64,000 nt of DNA, taken from an uncultured Mycoplasmataceae bacterium (lineage in GTDB: Bacteria; Bacillota_I; Bacilli_A; Mycoplasmatales; Mycoplasmoidaceae). A program made the position numbers and the translations under genes. Position 1 is the first letter of the stretch. The number at the start of each line of letters is the position of its first letter. The notes below the pieces were generated by a model that saw only the letters and a program-made list of their open reading frames with translations, did not search any database and was not told where the DNA came from. The stretch lies in NCBI GenBank assembly GCA_949282725.1, contig CASDPP010000001.1, forward strand, positions 124,001 to 188,000, in the 5' to 3' direction. Shown piece by piece: positions 47,666 to 59,722 of the stretch.

Positions 47666-49939
47666 ATGATGAAAAAAATATTTAAAAAAATTTCTTTTTA
47701 CTTATTAAGTTTACCTTTAACAACAATTTTATCAGATCATACTAAAAACAACATTGTTATACTAAAAAATAATGATTCAGAAATAATTAAAACTAGTGTT
47801 ACACAATATAATGCACTACACTGGACTAATGCTTTTACATATAACATTGATAATTTAGAAACTAAACAAATAAATTTCAATCAAAAAATTAAAAATATTT
47901 ATGTTGGTTCAAATGTCAAATCTATTTCAGGTGATAAATTTTTAAATGAAATAACTCAAACAACTTCATATGATCTAAATGATGCTACCGGTTCATACAA
48001 TAACGCTAATAAGGATTATGATCGTTATGAAAGAGTTCAAGATTGAGAATATGAATATAAAACAAATTTAATTATTGATCCCAATGAAGTTAAATACAAT
48101 TGATCTTATACTCCTACACAACTATTTTTAAAAAACATAGAAATATGATCAAAAGGAACAAATTATAAAAAAATTAAAGGGAAAGTACAATTTAAGAAAG
48201 ATGATAATCAATCTTATATATATGATAAGGCATCTGATATTTCTTTACATAAAGGGTGAAATAAAGAACTAATTAATAGTTTTGATAATTTTTATGGTGT
48301 AGGTCAAACAAAACTAAAAGAATCACTATATTTTTATTTATTTAATAATTTTGTTTGTCGATATTTATGATTTATCCAAGGTGAAAAAACAAAAAATGAA
48401 TATTCTAAGATAAATATTACAAATGGGATAAACCCTAAAATTAAAAAATTTTCATTATCTGATTTTATTTGCTTGACTAAGCCTTCTTATATCGATAATT
48501 GTGTTTATTTACAATTTAATTATGAATTGTTTAATTTACTAAAAGATTGTCAAGATTCATTTATAAAATATAATTCTTTTAATTGATCTAATATTTCAGA
48601 AGAAAACAAACAATGATTTTATTTTCAATTAATTTTTTCAAAAATTAATAATGATAACATTGATAATATTTATCAGTGATTATTGCTAAATCCTAATGCA
48701 GATATTAATAGTAGAGAAGATTATTTAAACAAAAACATTTCAATTCATTACGAAATAGCTAAAAAGTTTAATATTTTACCAAGCGAAACAATATGAGATG
48801 ATTATCAAGAATTAATTAAAAAAACTTCTATTGATTTTAATTATAAAATATTAGATAAAAACACTAAAAAATGAACACCAAAACAAATAAAAGCTAATTA
48901 TGAATCATTACAAAAAGGGATAAAAATTATCATTAACAAAAATGAAAATAATAATTTATTATTGAAAATTGATAATATTAAATTTAATGAATTAATTACT
49001 AATGATTTATATATTTCAGAAGATAATACAAATCATTTATCTGTTAATAGTCATAATATTTGTTTAAAAGAAGATAATACTTATGAAATAAAAAAACCAG
49101 AAACAATAAATATTTCGTTTCAAAACATAGATTCAAAAATATTTAATAAATATTATTGCAGTCAAGTTTCTGATGAATTGATTTTATCAACATTTGTTAA
49201 AGTTGTTGATTCATATAATAACATTTTAGATGGTAATAGTTTAGAGCAAAACCAAACCAAAATTATCCGTGATGAAATTAATGGTCAAATAACATTAAAA
49301 TATAATTTTAATAATCAATGATATCAAAAAACTTTAAATAATTTTAAAAAGCCAGACTTAAGTATTTACAATTTTGATGCTTCTAAATATTCTAAAAATT
49401 TATTCCCTGAGCAAATTAATTCAAAAAATATTGTTAATATTTTAAGTTTTAATGATTTTGATATCGGTTTAATTAATGAAAAAAATTTAAAAATTGATTC
49501 TTATGATAATCTTAATGGAAAGGTAAATTTTACTTTTAATTATTTAAACCAAAAATACAATTATTCAATCATTAATTTAAATAAATACTACCTTATTAAA
49601 AATACGAATATACCAACAAAATATTTGAATCTGAAACCTAGTGAAATAGATTTAGAAACATTTAAAAAATATTTCATTAAAACATCAGATAGTTTTAAAT
49701 ACTTAACAAATTTAGAAATATCTTTAATAAAAAACGACCAACAAAGAAAACTAGATGCTAAAATTTGATATTATGATTATTTTTCAAATGAAAAAATGAC
49801 ACAAACATTTACATATTTTTTTAATAAAAAAATTTCCTGATTAAAAATTTCTTTTATTAGTTTAATCACACTAGGTTTAATAATTATTTTTTTAGATTTA
49901 ATTTACTGGAAAATAAAATTAAGCAATAATACCAAATAG
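47666..49939 (+). CDS. Predicted surface-anchored protein, 757 aa
   Basis: The N-terminus MMKKIFKKISFYLLSLPL is a signal or anchor helix without a lipobox Cys. About 700 hydrophilic residues rich in Asn, Lys, Ile and Tyr follow, then a C-terminal helix SWLKISFISLITLGLIIIFL and a short basic tail. Short beta-type modules recur: GKVQFKKDDNQSYIY, GQITLKYNFNNQWYQK and GKVNFTFNYLNQKYN; these resemble mycoplasma lipoprotein-associated repeat domains, but the match is weak. Many TGA codons are read as Trp. It follows the rRNA operon, divergently, and its last 21 bp overlap mtaB on the other strand. Function unknown. Confidence 0.8.
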
Positions 49940-51223
49940 ATGATTCTTTTGTAAATTAGTAATTTTTACTTTTAGTAATTTATTTGTTAAATTCTTTTTT
50001 GTTTTTACAAAAACCTTAAAAAAATATTCACTATGTCCTGATTGTATATTAGGATCGTTAGCTTTTTCAAATAAAACATGAACAGTTTTACCAATAAATT
50101 GTTTTTGATATTTATTCATGTTTTTTTCATTTAGCATAATCATTTTTTCCATTCTCCGTTGTTTTTCATTTTCAGAAACAATTTCATTTTTATTAAATGA
50201 ACTAATTGTTTTTTGTCTTATTGAATAAGGAAATAAATGTGCTCATGCAAAACTAATTTCTTTAAATCTTTCATAAGATATATAAAACTCTTTATCTGAT
50301 TCATAATCAAAACCAACAATATAGTCTGTGGTGATAGATGCAAGTGGATTTTTTAAACGAATATAATTAATAAGTTCTAAATATTCATTGTATTTGTATT
50401 TTCGATTCATCTTTTTTAAAACCACATCACTTGCTGATTGCAAACAAATGTGAAAATGTTGACAAAAAATATGATTATTTTCTGTTAAAAAATCAATCAT
50501 TTCTTTGTTAATTTGAAACGGTTCTAAAGAAGATAAACGAATTCTAAATTTTCCTTTTATGTTAGCAATTTTTTTCAAAAGATCAAAAAAACTAATTTTT
50601 TTGTCTTGATATCCTGCTAAATTTACTCCTGTTAAAACTATTTCCTGATAACCACCTTTGATAAGTGATTTAATTTGATTAATGATTTTTTTATGTTCCA
50701 AACTTCTTTGTCTACCTCTTAAATATGGAATTAAGCAATACGAACACATAAAATTACATCCATCTTGAATTTTAATAAAAGCTCGTGTGTTTTCTAAAAA
50801 TCCTAGACTATATAATTGTTCAAAAGATTTTTCTTTTGTAATATCTTTAATACAAATTATTTTTTTATTTTGGTATTTTTCAAGAAATGATTTAATTTTA
50901 TTCTTATAAATATTTCCGATTACTATTAATCTTTCATTATTTAAATGTTTAAAATAAGTTTTATTCCCTTGAGAAAAACACCCCATGACAACAACAATAG
51001 GATGTTTTTTTAATTTTAAAAATTTATTAACAAAATATTTTGATTTTTGATCAGCTTTGGCTGTTACAGAACAAGTATTTAAAATGACAATATCAGCATA
51101 ATCTTGATTTATTACTAAATTCGCTCCGCAATCAACAAGCTCATTCAAAATAGAATTAATTTCACATAGGTTTACACGACAACCTAAACTATGAATAAAA
51201 ACATTTTTATTTTTTATCTTCAT
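49919..51223 (-). CDS. mtaB: tRNA threonylcarbamoyladenosine methylthiotransferase MtaB, 434 aa
   Basis: Radical-SAM methylthiotransferase of the MiaB family. The N-terminal UPF0004 domain has Cys in FIHSLGCRVN, LNTCSVT and MGCFSQ (first Fe-S cluster). The radical-SAM CxxxCxxC is DGCNFMCSYCLIPYLRGR at about residue 148. LGCRVN and NTCSVTxxAD(x)K favour MtaB, which modifies t6A37, over MiaB. A TRAM-like C-terminal segment follows. I start at the ATG at 51223; a GTG lies 12 nt upstream. It overlaps the upstream membrane gene by 17 bp and the surface protein gene at its 3' end. Confidence 0.92.
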
Positions 51224-51719
51224 TTGTTTTCGCACTTTTTCCTTTTTTACGGTTTAAAAGACAGATTTTAATTTTAAATCTAGCATAAGTATTTAATGTA
51301 ATAGAAATTAAAATAACCCCCATACTAATTCCAATTAATATTCCAAAATAATAATCTGTTGTTAAAAATCTTAAAGCTTGATAAAAGAAAAATCAAAAGA
51401 TACCAAAAACAAAAGGGATAACATAAACTAATAATGAGCAATAAAAAATTACAAAGTATTTTTTAGGAACATGGGTTTTTTGGTAAACAAAATTAGTTGT
51501 TGAATAATATGAATAAATCGCAAAAAGAATCAATGATATAATCATTGAAATTAGATAAGGAATATAAAAAGACGAAGAAGATAAAATCTCTTTTTTAATT
51601 AAAATTCAATTTAAAACTATTCCAAACAAAAAAACAAAATAAGAGATTTTTAATGAAATATTAACTAAAACCTCTCTTAATGAATCAGTTGATTTGTTAT
51701 CGTCAGAAGTTATGATCAT
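51207..51719 (-). CDS. Four-helix membrane protein, 170 aa
   Basis: Four hydrophobic segments: ISYFVFLFGIVLNWILI, PYLISMIISLILFAIYS, YFVIFYCSLLVYVIPFVFGIF and FGILIGISMGVILISITL, ending in a Lys-rich tail. TGA is used for Trp twice. It lies between nusB (2 bp) and mtaB (17-bp overlap). Family not recognised; no catalytic motif seen. Confidence 0.75.
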
Positions 51720-51721
51720 AT

Positions 51722-52114
51722 TTATATTAATATTTTATCAAGAATCGCATTGATAAATGATTTTATTTTCGTATTAATATATCGATTAGCAGTAATTAAT
51801 GCTTGATCAATAATAATTTTTTTATCAGTTTTAATTGCATAAAACTCACAATAAGAACTAACTAACAAAGCTATAACAGTTTCAGGCAAACGATCAATTG
51901 TTCAAGTTTTAGATAAATTTTTAGCAATTAATTCAATAATTTTATCTTTGTTAGCAAGATAATACTCAATAATTTTCATTTGATTAGCATCAAATTCTTT
52001 TTCCTCATAAGCTTCTTTAAGAATAGCAGAATTAGTTTTTTTATTCATTAAACAAGAATAGGTAAATAAAAAAACATCAACTCTTTTTTCTCACTGTGTT
52101 TTTCGCTTAGGCAT
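51722..52114 (-). CDS. nusB: Transcription antitermination protein NusB, 130 aa
   Basis: Small all-helical RNA-binding protein that acts with NusA/NusG at BoxA of rRNA operons. The C-terminal part IDRLPETVIALLVSSYCEFYAI and IIIDQALITANRYINTKIKSFINAILDKI in pieces matches NusB (IxRxxxAILRLAxYE...xVxINEAxxLAKxF...xxxFVNGVLDKI). The N-terminus starts MPKRKTQWEKR. Position near efp and the Asp23-like gene matches Firmicutes. BoxA-like targets are in the rRNA operon at 45.8 and 47.5 kb. Confidence 0.88.
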
Positions 52115-52157
52115 AAATTTGACAAACAGGATTATAAAGATTTAGAGTAATATACAA

Positions 52158-52379
52158 TCAATATTTCAATTGTTTTTTTATGCTATTTATTTTTTCTAAA
52201 AAAGATTTATCTAATGAATAATTTTCAAGTTCAATATCAATAAATAATTTATTAAATTGATTTTGAATAGTTATTTTTTTAATGGTAATATTAAATTCAG
52301 AAGATAAAATTTTATTAATTGTTGAATTAATTATTTCATTAGAAATATTAATTGTTCCATAACGTGTTTTTTTATTCAT
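52158..52379 (-). CDS. Short Asp23/YqhY-like protein, 73 aa
   Basis: [20 protein letters not shown] and a following INKILSSEFNITIKKITI resemble the first strands and helix of Asp23/Gls24 family proteins (GxIxISxEVI). In Bacillus yqhY sits just before nusB, as here. It is about half the usual length. Its start overlaps the efp stop by one base (TAATG). Confidence 0.65.
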   Translation of the reverse strand: MNKKTRYGTINISNEIINSTINKILSSEFNITIKKITIQNQFNKLFIDIELENYSLDKSFLEKINSIKKQLKY

Positions 52380-52948
52380 TATTTTGTTCTCCCTTTATAA
52401 GTTCCATCACTAGAAGAAATGATAATTTTTTCTCCTTTTTTAATGAATTGTGGAACTAGTATACGAAATCCTGAAGCAATTCATGCGTTTTTTTGAACAG
52501 CTTGAACAGTATTTCCTTGTACAGCTTCTTCACAATCAATCACTTCACAAACAATTTGATCAGGTAATTGAACACCAAGAATTTCATCGTGATATTTTTG
52601 AATTTTTACATTTTGTCCTTCTGATAAAAAGTTTTTTTCTCATTCTAACTTTTTTTCATCAATTTCCACAGTTTCATATGTATTCATATCCATAAAGACA
52701 AAGTTTCCACCATCTTTATATGAATAAATCATATCAACAGTCTCTACTTGGGCTTTTTCTAATTTTTCACCTGTTAAAATTTCAACTGTAATTGAACCCG
52801 TTCTTAAGTTTTTACATTTACATTTAACAATTCCTTCTCTCATGGCTGTTTTGTTAAATGAGTTTTCAATAACTAAATATAAGTTATTGTTTCTAATAAA
52901 TGTGTTTCCTGGTCTTAAATCTTTTGCGTGATATATTTCTCCACTCAT
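52379..52948 (-). CDS. efp: Translation elongation factor P, 189 aa
   Basis: Relieves ribosome stalling at polyproline. The three-barrel layout is complete: the N-terminus with [53 protein letters not shown] and a C-terminal SDGTYKGR. The tip loop that holds the modified Lys (PGKGxAF in most EF-P) reads [10 protein letters not shown], so the modified position is Met with Arg next to it. A strong AGGAGG ribosome-binding site precedes it. It follows pepD by 8 bp. Confidence 0.94.
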
Positions 52949-52956
52949 ATTTCCTC

Positions 52957-54441
52957 CTATTTAAATCTTTCTAATGTTTTTAACAACGTTGAATATACAT
53001 TATTCAATGATTTGATACTAAATTCTTCATTAATACTGTGACAGAATCTAATATCCGGTCCGATACAAAAAGCATTAATTTCTTTTTTGTTTTTCTTTAA
53101 AATTGCTGATACTTCCAATCCACCTGCACAAGCTAATGTTTCGATTTTCTTTTTAACTTCTTTTTCAAATATTCCTTTGTAAAGATCTAATAATTTATTT
53201 TTTTTAGGAGACGGAGATCAAACTAAAACAATTTGTTCATTTTCAAATTTAGGATTTAATGGTTTAAATGCAGTTTTAGCAAAACGATATAGTTTATCAA
53301 TTCCTGAAACATATAACCCTCTAGTAAATATATGAACACTAAATTCATCTTTTGTTGTTTTAATTAAACCAATAGAGTTTGAACAATCAAAAATTTTATA
53401 TTGATCATTGTATGTTTTTGGCCCAACATAACAAGTTATCATTGAATCAATAATTTGATCAGAAATTTTTGGATCAATCGGAATAGATTTTGACTTGGTT
53501 TCTTTAACAGAAAAAGTTAAAGCTTTTTCTTTGTTGATAAATTCATTTTTAGTATCTTTAAATGATTGATTCAAAAGCTTAATAATGTTATTTTTATCTT
53601 TTGCTTTTATTGCAATGGTGCAGTTACAGAAAGTAGGAATAGCATTTGGAGCATTTCCTCCCTCAACGTCAACTAATAAAAGATCATATTTAGAACGAAC
53701 AATATCTAAATAATTAAAAGTTTCTACTATACAATTAATAATTTTCTTTTCAATATCTATTCCTGAATGTCCACCGTGTGCTTTATCAAATTTAAATTCT
53801 AGATAAGTAGTCTTATTTGAAGATTTGGTTCTTTTTATCTTACTTACAATATTACAATCTTTTGATCCGTTAGAGCCTAAATTTATTTGAGTTTCGTACT
53901 CAATATCTAAGTTAATTAAATAATTAGATTTAAAAATATTTTTTTCTAAGCTATTAGCACCACCCATTGTGGTTTCTTCTGCTCATGTAATTAAACATTC
54001 AATTGGACCTCTTTTAATGCTTTTGTTTGTTAATAAATCCATCATCATAGCAACAGCTAATCTATTGTCAGCACCAATTGATGTTCTGTCGCCTTTAACG
54101 ATGTCGTTGTTATGAATAGATAGTCTTAATTCATCTTTGTTAAAGTCAAATCCTTTTAATGATGAATCACTTACTAGAACCATATCAATATGTCCTTGAA
54201 AAGCAACAGAAGGAACTTTTTCATAACCTTTTGTTCCTTTAGCAGTAGCTAAAATGTTTCCTGATTTTAAAACTTTATAATTAACCTTATTTTTTTTGAA
54301 AAAATCAGTTAAATATTTAATTGCATCTTTTTCGTTTCCTCCACTTCTTGGATATCTAGATAATTCACCAAAATATTGTAAAACTTCAGAATGTGGAAAT
54401 TTTTTAGTATCTTTTATAAATTGATCAATATATTTTCCCAT
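52957..54441 (-). CDS. pepD: Aminoacyl-histidine dipeptidase (PepD, M20C), 494 aa
   Basis: Metallopeptidase of the M20C family that splits dipeptides. Motifs are [12 protein letters not shown] (metal His/Asp), [27 protein letters not shown] (catalytic Glu), [11 protein letters not shown] and [19 protein letters not shown] near the C-terminus. Length is normal. Two TGA codons are read as Trp. It is first in an operon with efp, the Asp23-like gene, nusB, the four-helix protein and mtaB, and is divergent from lon. Confidence 0.93.
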
Positions 54442-54526
54442 AAATAAATATAAAATAAAATAATATATCTATATTATACATGTAGTGAGATAAAAAACAG
54501 CACAAAAAAAGAAAATAAATAAAAAA

Positions 54527-54553
54527 TTAGCACTCTTTTATGTTTTGTGCTAA
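54527..54553 (+). promoter_or_regulatory. CIRCE element upstream of lon
   Basis: TTAGCACTC, a 9-nt spacer, then TTGTGCTAA. Consensus CIRCE is TTAGCACTC-N9-GAGTGCTAA; the left arm is exact and the right arm differs at two bases. It lies 25 nt upstream of the lon ATG. HrcA repression released by heat or stress is the known role. Confidence 0.88.
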
Positions 54554-54578
54554 AATAATATAGTACAAGACAAAAATT

Positions 54579-56918
54579 ATGATCAAACCATTATTAATTA
54601 CAAGAGGAATTGTTATCTTACCTCAACAAAAAATCGAAATTGAAGTTGGAAGACAATATTCAATTAACGCCTTTCAAAATGCAATTAAAAAAGATAAAAA
54701 AATAATCTTAGTTTCACAAATTGATCCACAGATCGAAGTACCAACAGCTAATGAAATTTACAAAATAGGTACTTTGTGTGAAATAGTTGATTGTAAAAAA
54801 TCTAATGATAACGAATCTGACGTTTCTTATTCTGTACAATTAAAAGGTCTTGAAAGGGTTTTAATTAATTCAATTAGCAATGAAGAAAAACATCTAGAAT
54901 TAGATGGTTATTCATGTGAATACAAAATAATAAAATTAACAATTGAAAACAAACAAAAATTGAAAAAAGAACTAAGCATCATTCGGAACTATCTAACTAA
55001 AAATGCAATTTCTTCAGATGTTTTAAAAACAATTAATGAATCAATTGATTCAATTGTTGAAAAAAACGAAAAAGATGAAGAATATTTAACAAAAATAATT
55101 GATTCATATGCTAATCCATTAATTACAAGTCAAATCGAAAGACAAAAATATTTAGAAACCACAAGTTTAAATAAATTATCTGAAATAGTTTTAAATTATT
55201 GTATGCCTAAATTAGAAAAAGAAAAAATTGATGCGGAAATAACAAACAAAATATCAGCAAATTTAGCTAAGCAACAAAAAGAATTCTATTTAAGAGAAAA
55301 AATAAGAACCATCAAAGATGAATTGGGAAAGCTTAATCCTAAAGAAGATTCAGTAAAAAATCTTAAAGAAAAAGTATTAAAAAATCCATATCCACAAAAT
55401 ATTAAAGATCGAGCTTTATCAGAAATCAGTAAATTAGATAGTATGTTTAATCCTCAAGAAGCTTCGATTACAAGGACTTATCTTGATTGATTATTAGATC
55501 TTCCATATTGACAACAATCAAAAGACAATAATAACTTAGTTAATGTTCAAAAAACATTAAATAATAGTCACTATGGACTTGAAAAAGTAAAAGAAAGAAT
55601 TATTGAATATTTAGCAGTTAAAACAAAATCTCCTAAATCTAAAGCACCAATTATTTGTTTAGTTGGTCCTCCCGGAGTTGGTAAATCAACGTTAGCTATG
55701 TCAATAGCTCAAGCTCTTAACAAAAAGTTTGTTAAGATGTCTTTAGGTGGTGTAAGAGACGAAGCTGAAATTAGAGGTCATAGAAAAACATATATTGGAT
55801 CTATGCCAGGAAGAATAATTAAAGGTATGAAACAAGCAGGTGTTAATAATCCGTTGTTCTTATTAGATGAATTGGATAAAATGGCTACAAGCACACATTT
55901 AGGTGATCCAGCAAGTGCATTATTAGAAATTTTAGATATTGAACAAAATAACAAATTTACAGATAACTATATTGATGAAGAATATGATTTATCAAATGTA
56001 TTATTTGTAGCCACAGCAAATTATCCAGAACAAATCCCCGCTCCGCTATATGATCGTTTAGAAATTATTGAATTAACATCATACACAGAAAGAGAAAAAT
56101 ATGAAATTGCAAAAAAATATTTAATTCCTAAAATTTTAAAAGATTCAACTGTTCCTGAGTCAGAAATTACATTTACTGAAAAAGCTTTGTATCAAATTAT
56201 TAGAAACTACACAAGAGAAGCAGGTGTTAGACAATTAGAACGTTTAATTAATACAATTGTTAGAAAACATATTGTTGCTACAAACAACAAAAAAGATAAA
56301 AAAGAAACAATTAATGAAGAAACAGTTTTAAAATACTTAAAAAAACCAATTTTTGATTTTAATGTAAAAGATACAAAACCTATTGCAGGAGTAGTAAATG
56401 GCATGGCTTATTCAACTGCTGGTGGTGATTTGTTGCCTATCGAAGTAACATACTTTAATGGTAAAGGTAATATTATTATTACTGGAAATTTAAGAGAAAC
56501 AATGAAAGAATCAGCGACTGTAGCATTAGGTTATGTTAAAGCAAACGCTAAAAAATTTGGTTTAGAACACATTGATTTTCAAAAAATAGATTTACATGTT
56601 CATGTACCTAGTGGAGGAATACCAAAAGATGGTCCTTCTGCCGGAGTGACGTTAACAACAGCAATTATTTCAGCACTATCAAATAGACCTGTACCATCAA
56701 ATATTGCTATGACAGGAGAAATTACTTTACGAGGTAAAGTTTTAATAATAGGTGGAGTAAAAGAAAAAGTAATTTCATCATTTAGAGGAGGTATAAATGA
56801 AATATTCATGCCAAAAAAAGATGAAGTATTTTTAGATGATGTTCCACCAGAGGTAAAAAATAAAATTAAGTTTCATTTTGTAGAAACATACGATGAAATA
56901 TATAACGTTATTTTTTAA
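54579..56918 (+). CDS. lon: ATP-dependent protease Lon, 779 aa
   Basis: Heat-shock protease. An N-terminal LON domain (residues 1 to about 190, MIKPLLITRGIVILPQQ) and a helical linker precede the AAA+ domain, with Walker A GPPGVGKST near residue 365 and the Walker B Asp in FLLDELDKM. The protease domain has catalytic Ser687 in KDGPSAGV and Lys728 in GGVKEK. Two TGA codons are read as Trp just before the AAA+ domain. Regulated by the CIRCE element upstream. Length is normal. Confidence 0.98.
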
Positions 56919-56983
56919 GTATAAAGAATAATTTGATTTTAGATATGATATAATTCTATACATGTCTAATCATTAATTAATTT

Positions 56984-57391
56984 ATGAAACTAGCATCAAA
57001 AGTATTTTTAATTATAAGTGTTGTTCTGAAATCTATATTTTGCCTTTTATGTTTAGTAGGAATCATAATAACTGCCGCTTCTCCAACAGCAAGTCAAGAA
57101 GGACAAGACATGATAGGAGTTTATGTTGGGTTTCTTGTTGGGTCAACATATTGCATAATTGGATTAGTTTTTGGAATAATTTCATTAATTTTTTTACGTA
57201 AAACAGATCAAGAAATAAAAGCAAAACAAACAACAGCAATTATTTATTCAGTATTAAATTTAATATTTACTGGATTTATTGGTGGACTAATGTTCTTATT
57301 ATATGTTCTAATAGATTTAGAAAACGTTGAACCTGAAACAAAAAGCAAACAAAAACAAAAAGTTGATAAAAAACAGAATTTAAAAAAATAA
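56984..57391 (+). CDS. Four-helix membrane protein, 135 aa
   Basis: Starts MKLASKVFLIISVVLKSIF. Hydrophobic segments at about residues 5-35, 45-70 and 80-110 give three or four helices, with a charged Lys/Gln tail (KSKQKQKVDKKQNLKK). A TATAAT-like box lies about 35 nt upstream. The last 12 bp overlap the rluD-type gene on the opposite strand. Family not recognised. Confidence 0.75.
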   Translation: MKLASKVFLIISVVLKSIFCLLCLVGIIITAASPTASQEGQDMIGVYVGFLVGSTYCIIGLVFGIISLIFLRKTDQEIKAKQTTAIIYSVLNLIFTGFIGGLMFLLYVLIDLENVEPETKSKQKQKVDKKQNLKK

Positions 57392-58321
57392 ATCTTTTTT
57401 AATATTCAATTTAATTTTTTTATTATTTAAATAATCTAAATCATTCGCCGGAGTTTTAAAATTAAAATATATTTCACTAGAAATTAATGATTGATATTTT
57501 TCAGTGTCTTTGTATTTAGCTAAATTATATTTTTTATCACCAAAAAGAGGATGACCGATATATTTAAAATGAGCTCTAATTTGATGTGTTTTTCCTGTAA
57601 TTAAATTTATTTTTAGCAAAGACGAATTATTATTTTCACTTATTACTTTATATTTAGTTTGAATAAATTTAGAATTTCTGCTAATTGGAGTATTAGTAAT
57701 TTTAACTATATTATCTTTTGCATTTTTAGTTAAATAGTTTTCTAACATGCCCTTTTTATTTTTAAATAAACCATGAACTTTAGCATAATAAGTTTTTTGA
57801 ATTTCTCTATTTTTCATTTTTTCATTTAGTACTTGTAATGCTTTGATATTTTTAGCTATTAAAACTAATCCAGATGTGTTACGATCAATTCTATTAACTA
57901 ATGCTGGGGCAAATTGATTTTCTGTTTCATGTTTTCATTCACCATTTCTAAAAAGATAATTCTTTACTCGATTAATTAATGTATCAGATAATGTTTTTTC
58001 ATCAGAATGTGTTAATAAATTAACAGGTTTATTAACAACTAAAATATTTTCATCTTCATAAATAATATCAATTGGTTTGTTTGATTTGACAAAATCATCC
58101 TTAATCTTTTTCTTTTTTAAGATATCATCAGGGAGATAAATTTGAATCACATCATTTAATTTCAATAAATAATCTTCCTTAGATTTTTTATTATTAACTT
58201 TTATATTTTTCTTTCTAATTGATTTATATATTAGTGATAATGGTAAAAAAGGATAAATTTTTCTCAAAAAATTATCTAATCTTTTATTAATATCGTTATT
58301 TTTAATTTTTATTTCTTGCAT
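57380..58321 (-). CDS. RluC/RluD-type 23S rRNA pseudouridine synthase, 313 aa
   Basis: An N-terminal S4 RNA-binding domain (INKRLDNFLRKIYP, and a following NIKVNNKKS) precedes the catalytic domain: ILVVNKPVNLLTH, then the active-site NRIDRNTSGLVLIAK (family HRLDxxTSGLLL, catalytic Asp), KTYYAKVHG and LLKINLITGKTHQIRAHFKYIGHPLFGD in pieces. One TGA is read as Trp. Which uridine it modifies cannot be decided between RluC and RluD. It overlaps the upstream methyltransferase operon by 2 bp spacing. Confidence 0.92.
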
Positions 58322-58323
58322 AT

Positions 58324-59094
58324 TTAATTAGTTAAATGATAAAGAATAATTCCACAAGAAACAGAAACATTTAATGAATCAACTTTTGTATTGATTGATG
58401 GTATTTTCACTAATAGATCACAAAATGAACTATCGACATTAGAAATCCCGTTGCCTTCATTGCCTAACATTAATGCAAAAGATCTCATTTTTTTTAGCTC
58501 ACTTAATTTCTTAGATTTATTTTCTAAAACAGTGCCAATTATTGGTATTTTTTTTCTTTTTAATTCATCAACTAAATTTGTTAAATTATTAATTTTTTGT
58601 GTAGGAATTGTTAAGTTATATCCCATAGATGATCTTATTAATTTTGGAGAATAAATATTAACAGAATTATTTGCAAAAAACACAGCATCAATTCCAAATC
58701 ATGCTGATGTTCTTAAAATAGTACCAACATTTCCTACGTCTTGTAAATTATTAAGAATTAAATATTTTTTTTGATTAGATAATTCAATAGGTTTGTTTTT
58801 CATTTTAAAAACTGCAATTAATCCATCTCCGTTTTCCAAAAACGAGAGCTTTTTATAGATATTTTTTTTGATTAAAATAAAGTTTTTATCTTTAATTTTA
58901 TTTGTAATTTTTGATTCATCTGATATTAATAAATAAACTAATTCAAATTTGTTTAGAATAAGAGTTTGATAAATTTTGTATGTTTCACAAACAAACAAAC
59001 TTAATTTATTTTGATAGGATGAATTGTTGATAAGTTTTTGAATAGTTTTAATCAACGTATTATTTGTTGAAGAAATTATTTTATTTTTTTTCAT
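58324..59094 (-). CDS. SpoU/TrmH-family RNA 2'-O-methyltransferase, 256 aa
   Basis: SPOUT fold with the three SpoU motifs: DVGNVGTILRTSAWFGIDAV (motif 1, TGA as Trp), LMLGNEGNGIS (motif 2) and DSLNVSVSCGIILYHL (motif 3). An N-terminal SpoU_sub_bind-like region of about 95 residues (VCETYKIYQTLI) contacts the RNA. The target may be 23S rRNA, as for RlmB/TsnR-like proteins. Stop is 3 bp upstream of the rluC/D-type gene and its start overlaps the end of the glycosylase gene. Confidence 0.92.
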
Positions 59095-59722
59095 ATGATG
59101 AATCGTTGCTTATTTTTCAAAGTATTAGTGACAGCAAACTCAAATTATTATTAAAATCACTTTTAATTTTATTAATTATAGAATTATTAAGCTCTTTAGC
59201 ACAATATAATTTTTTTATTCCGTTTTTAATTCCAAAATCATTGATAGGTAAAATATTTTTTTTATAATATGAAAAAATCATTAGCATATCAACAGTTCAT
59301 TTTCCCATACCTTTATAAGATGTTAAAATTTCATAAATAGTTTTATCATTACTTTTTTTCAATTTATCTAGTGATAACTTTTTAATCACTATATCTTTTG
59401 AAATTTCTTTAATCAAAACTATTTTTCTCAAAGGGATCCCAATATTTTTAAGCTTTTCTGAATTAATTTTTAACATATTCTTAGGAGTTATTTTTTTAAC
59501 TGTTTTGTTTAACTTTTCCCATATGCTATTTAAAATCTTACTGCTTATTTGTTGACTAATTATTGAATGTATTAAACATACATAATGATCTGGCATAACA
59601 CGAAAATAAAAAGGTTTATTTACATCAACAAAGTTTTTTATTTCGCTTTTTATATTGATAAGATTTTGAATTAATTCAGGATCGACTAATATATATTTAA
59701 AATATGTTTTTTTAAATAACAT
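59081..59722 (-). CDS. DNA-3-methyladenine glycosylase, AlkA-like HhH-GPD family, 213 aa
   Basis: Removes alkylated bases from DNA. The HhH-GPD segment is visible: SIISQQISSKILNSIWEKL, the hairpin LTSYKGMGKWTVDMLMIFS (TGA as Trp) and the catalytic Asp loop ILPINDFGIKNGIKKLY (AlkA norm FPxDDLGLRxAL). Length fits the short AlkA group. It starts 25 bp from purB in the opposite direction. Confidence 0.88.
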
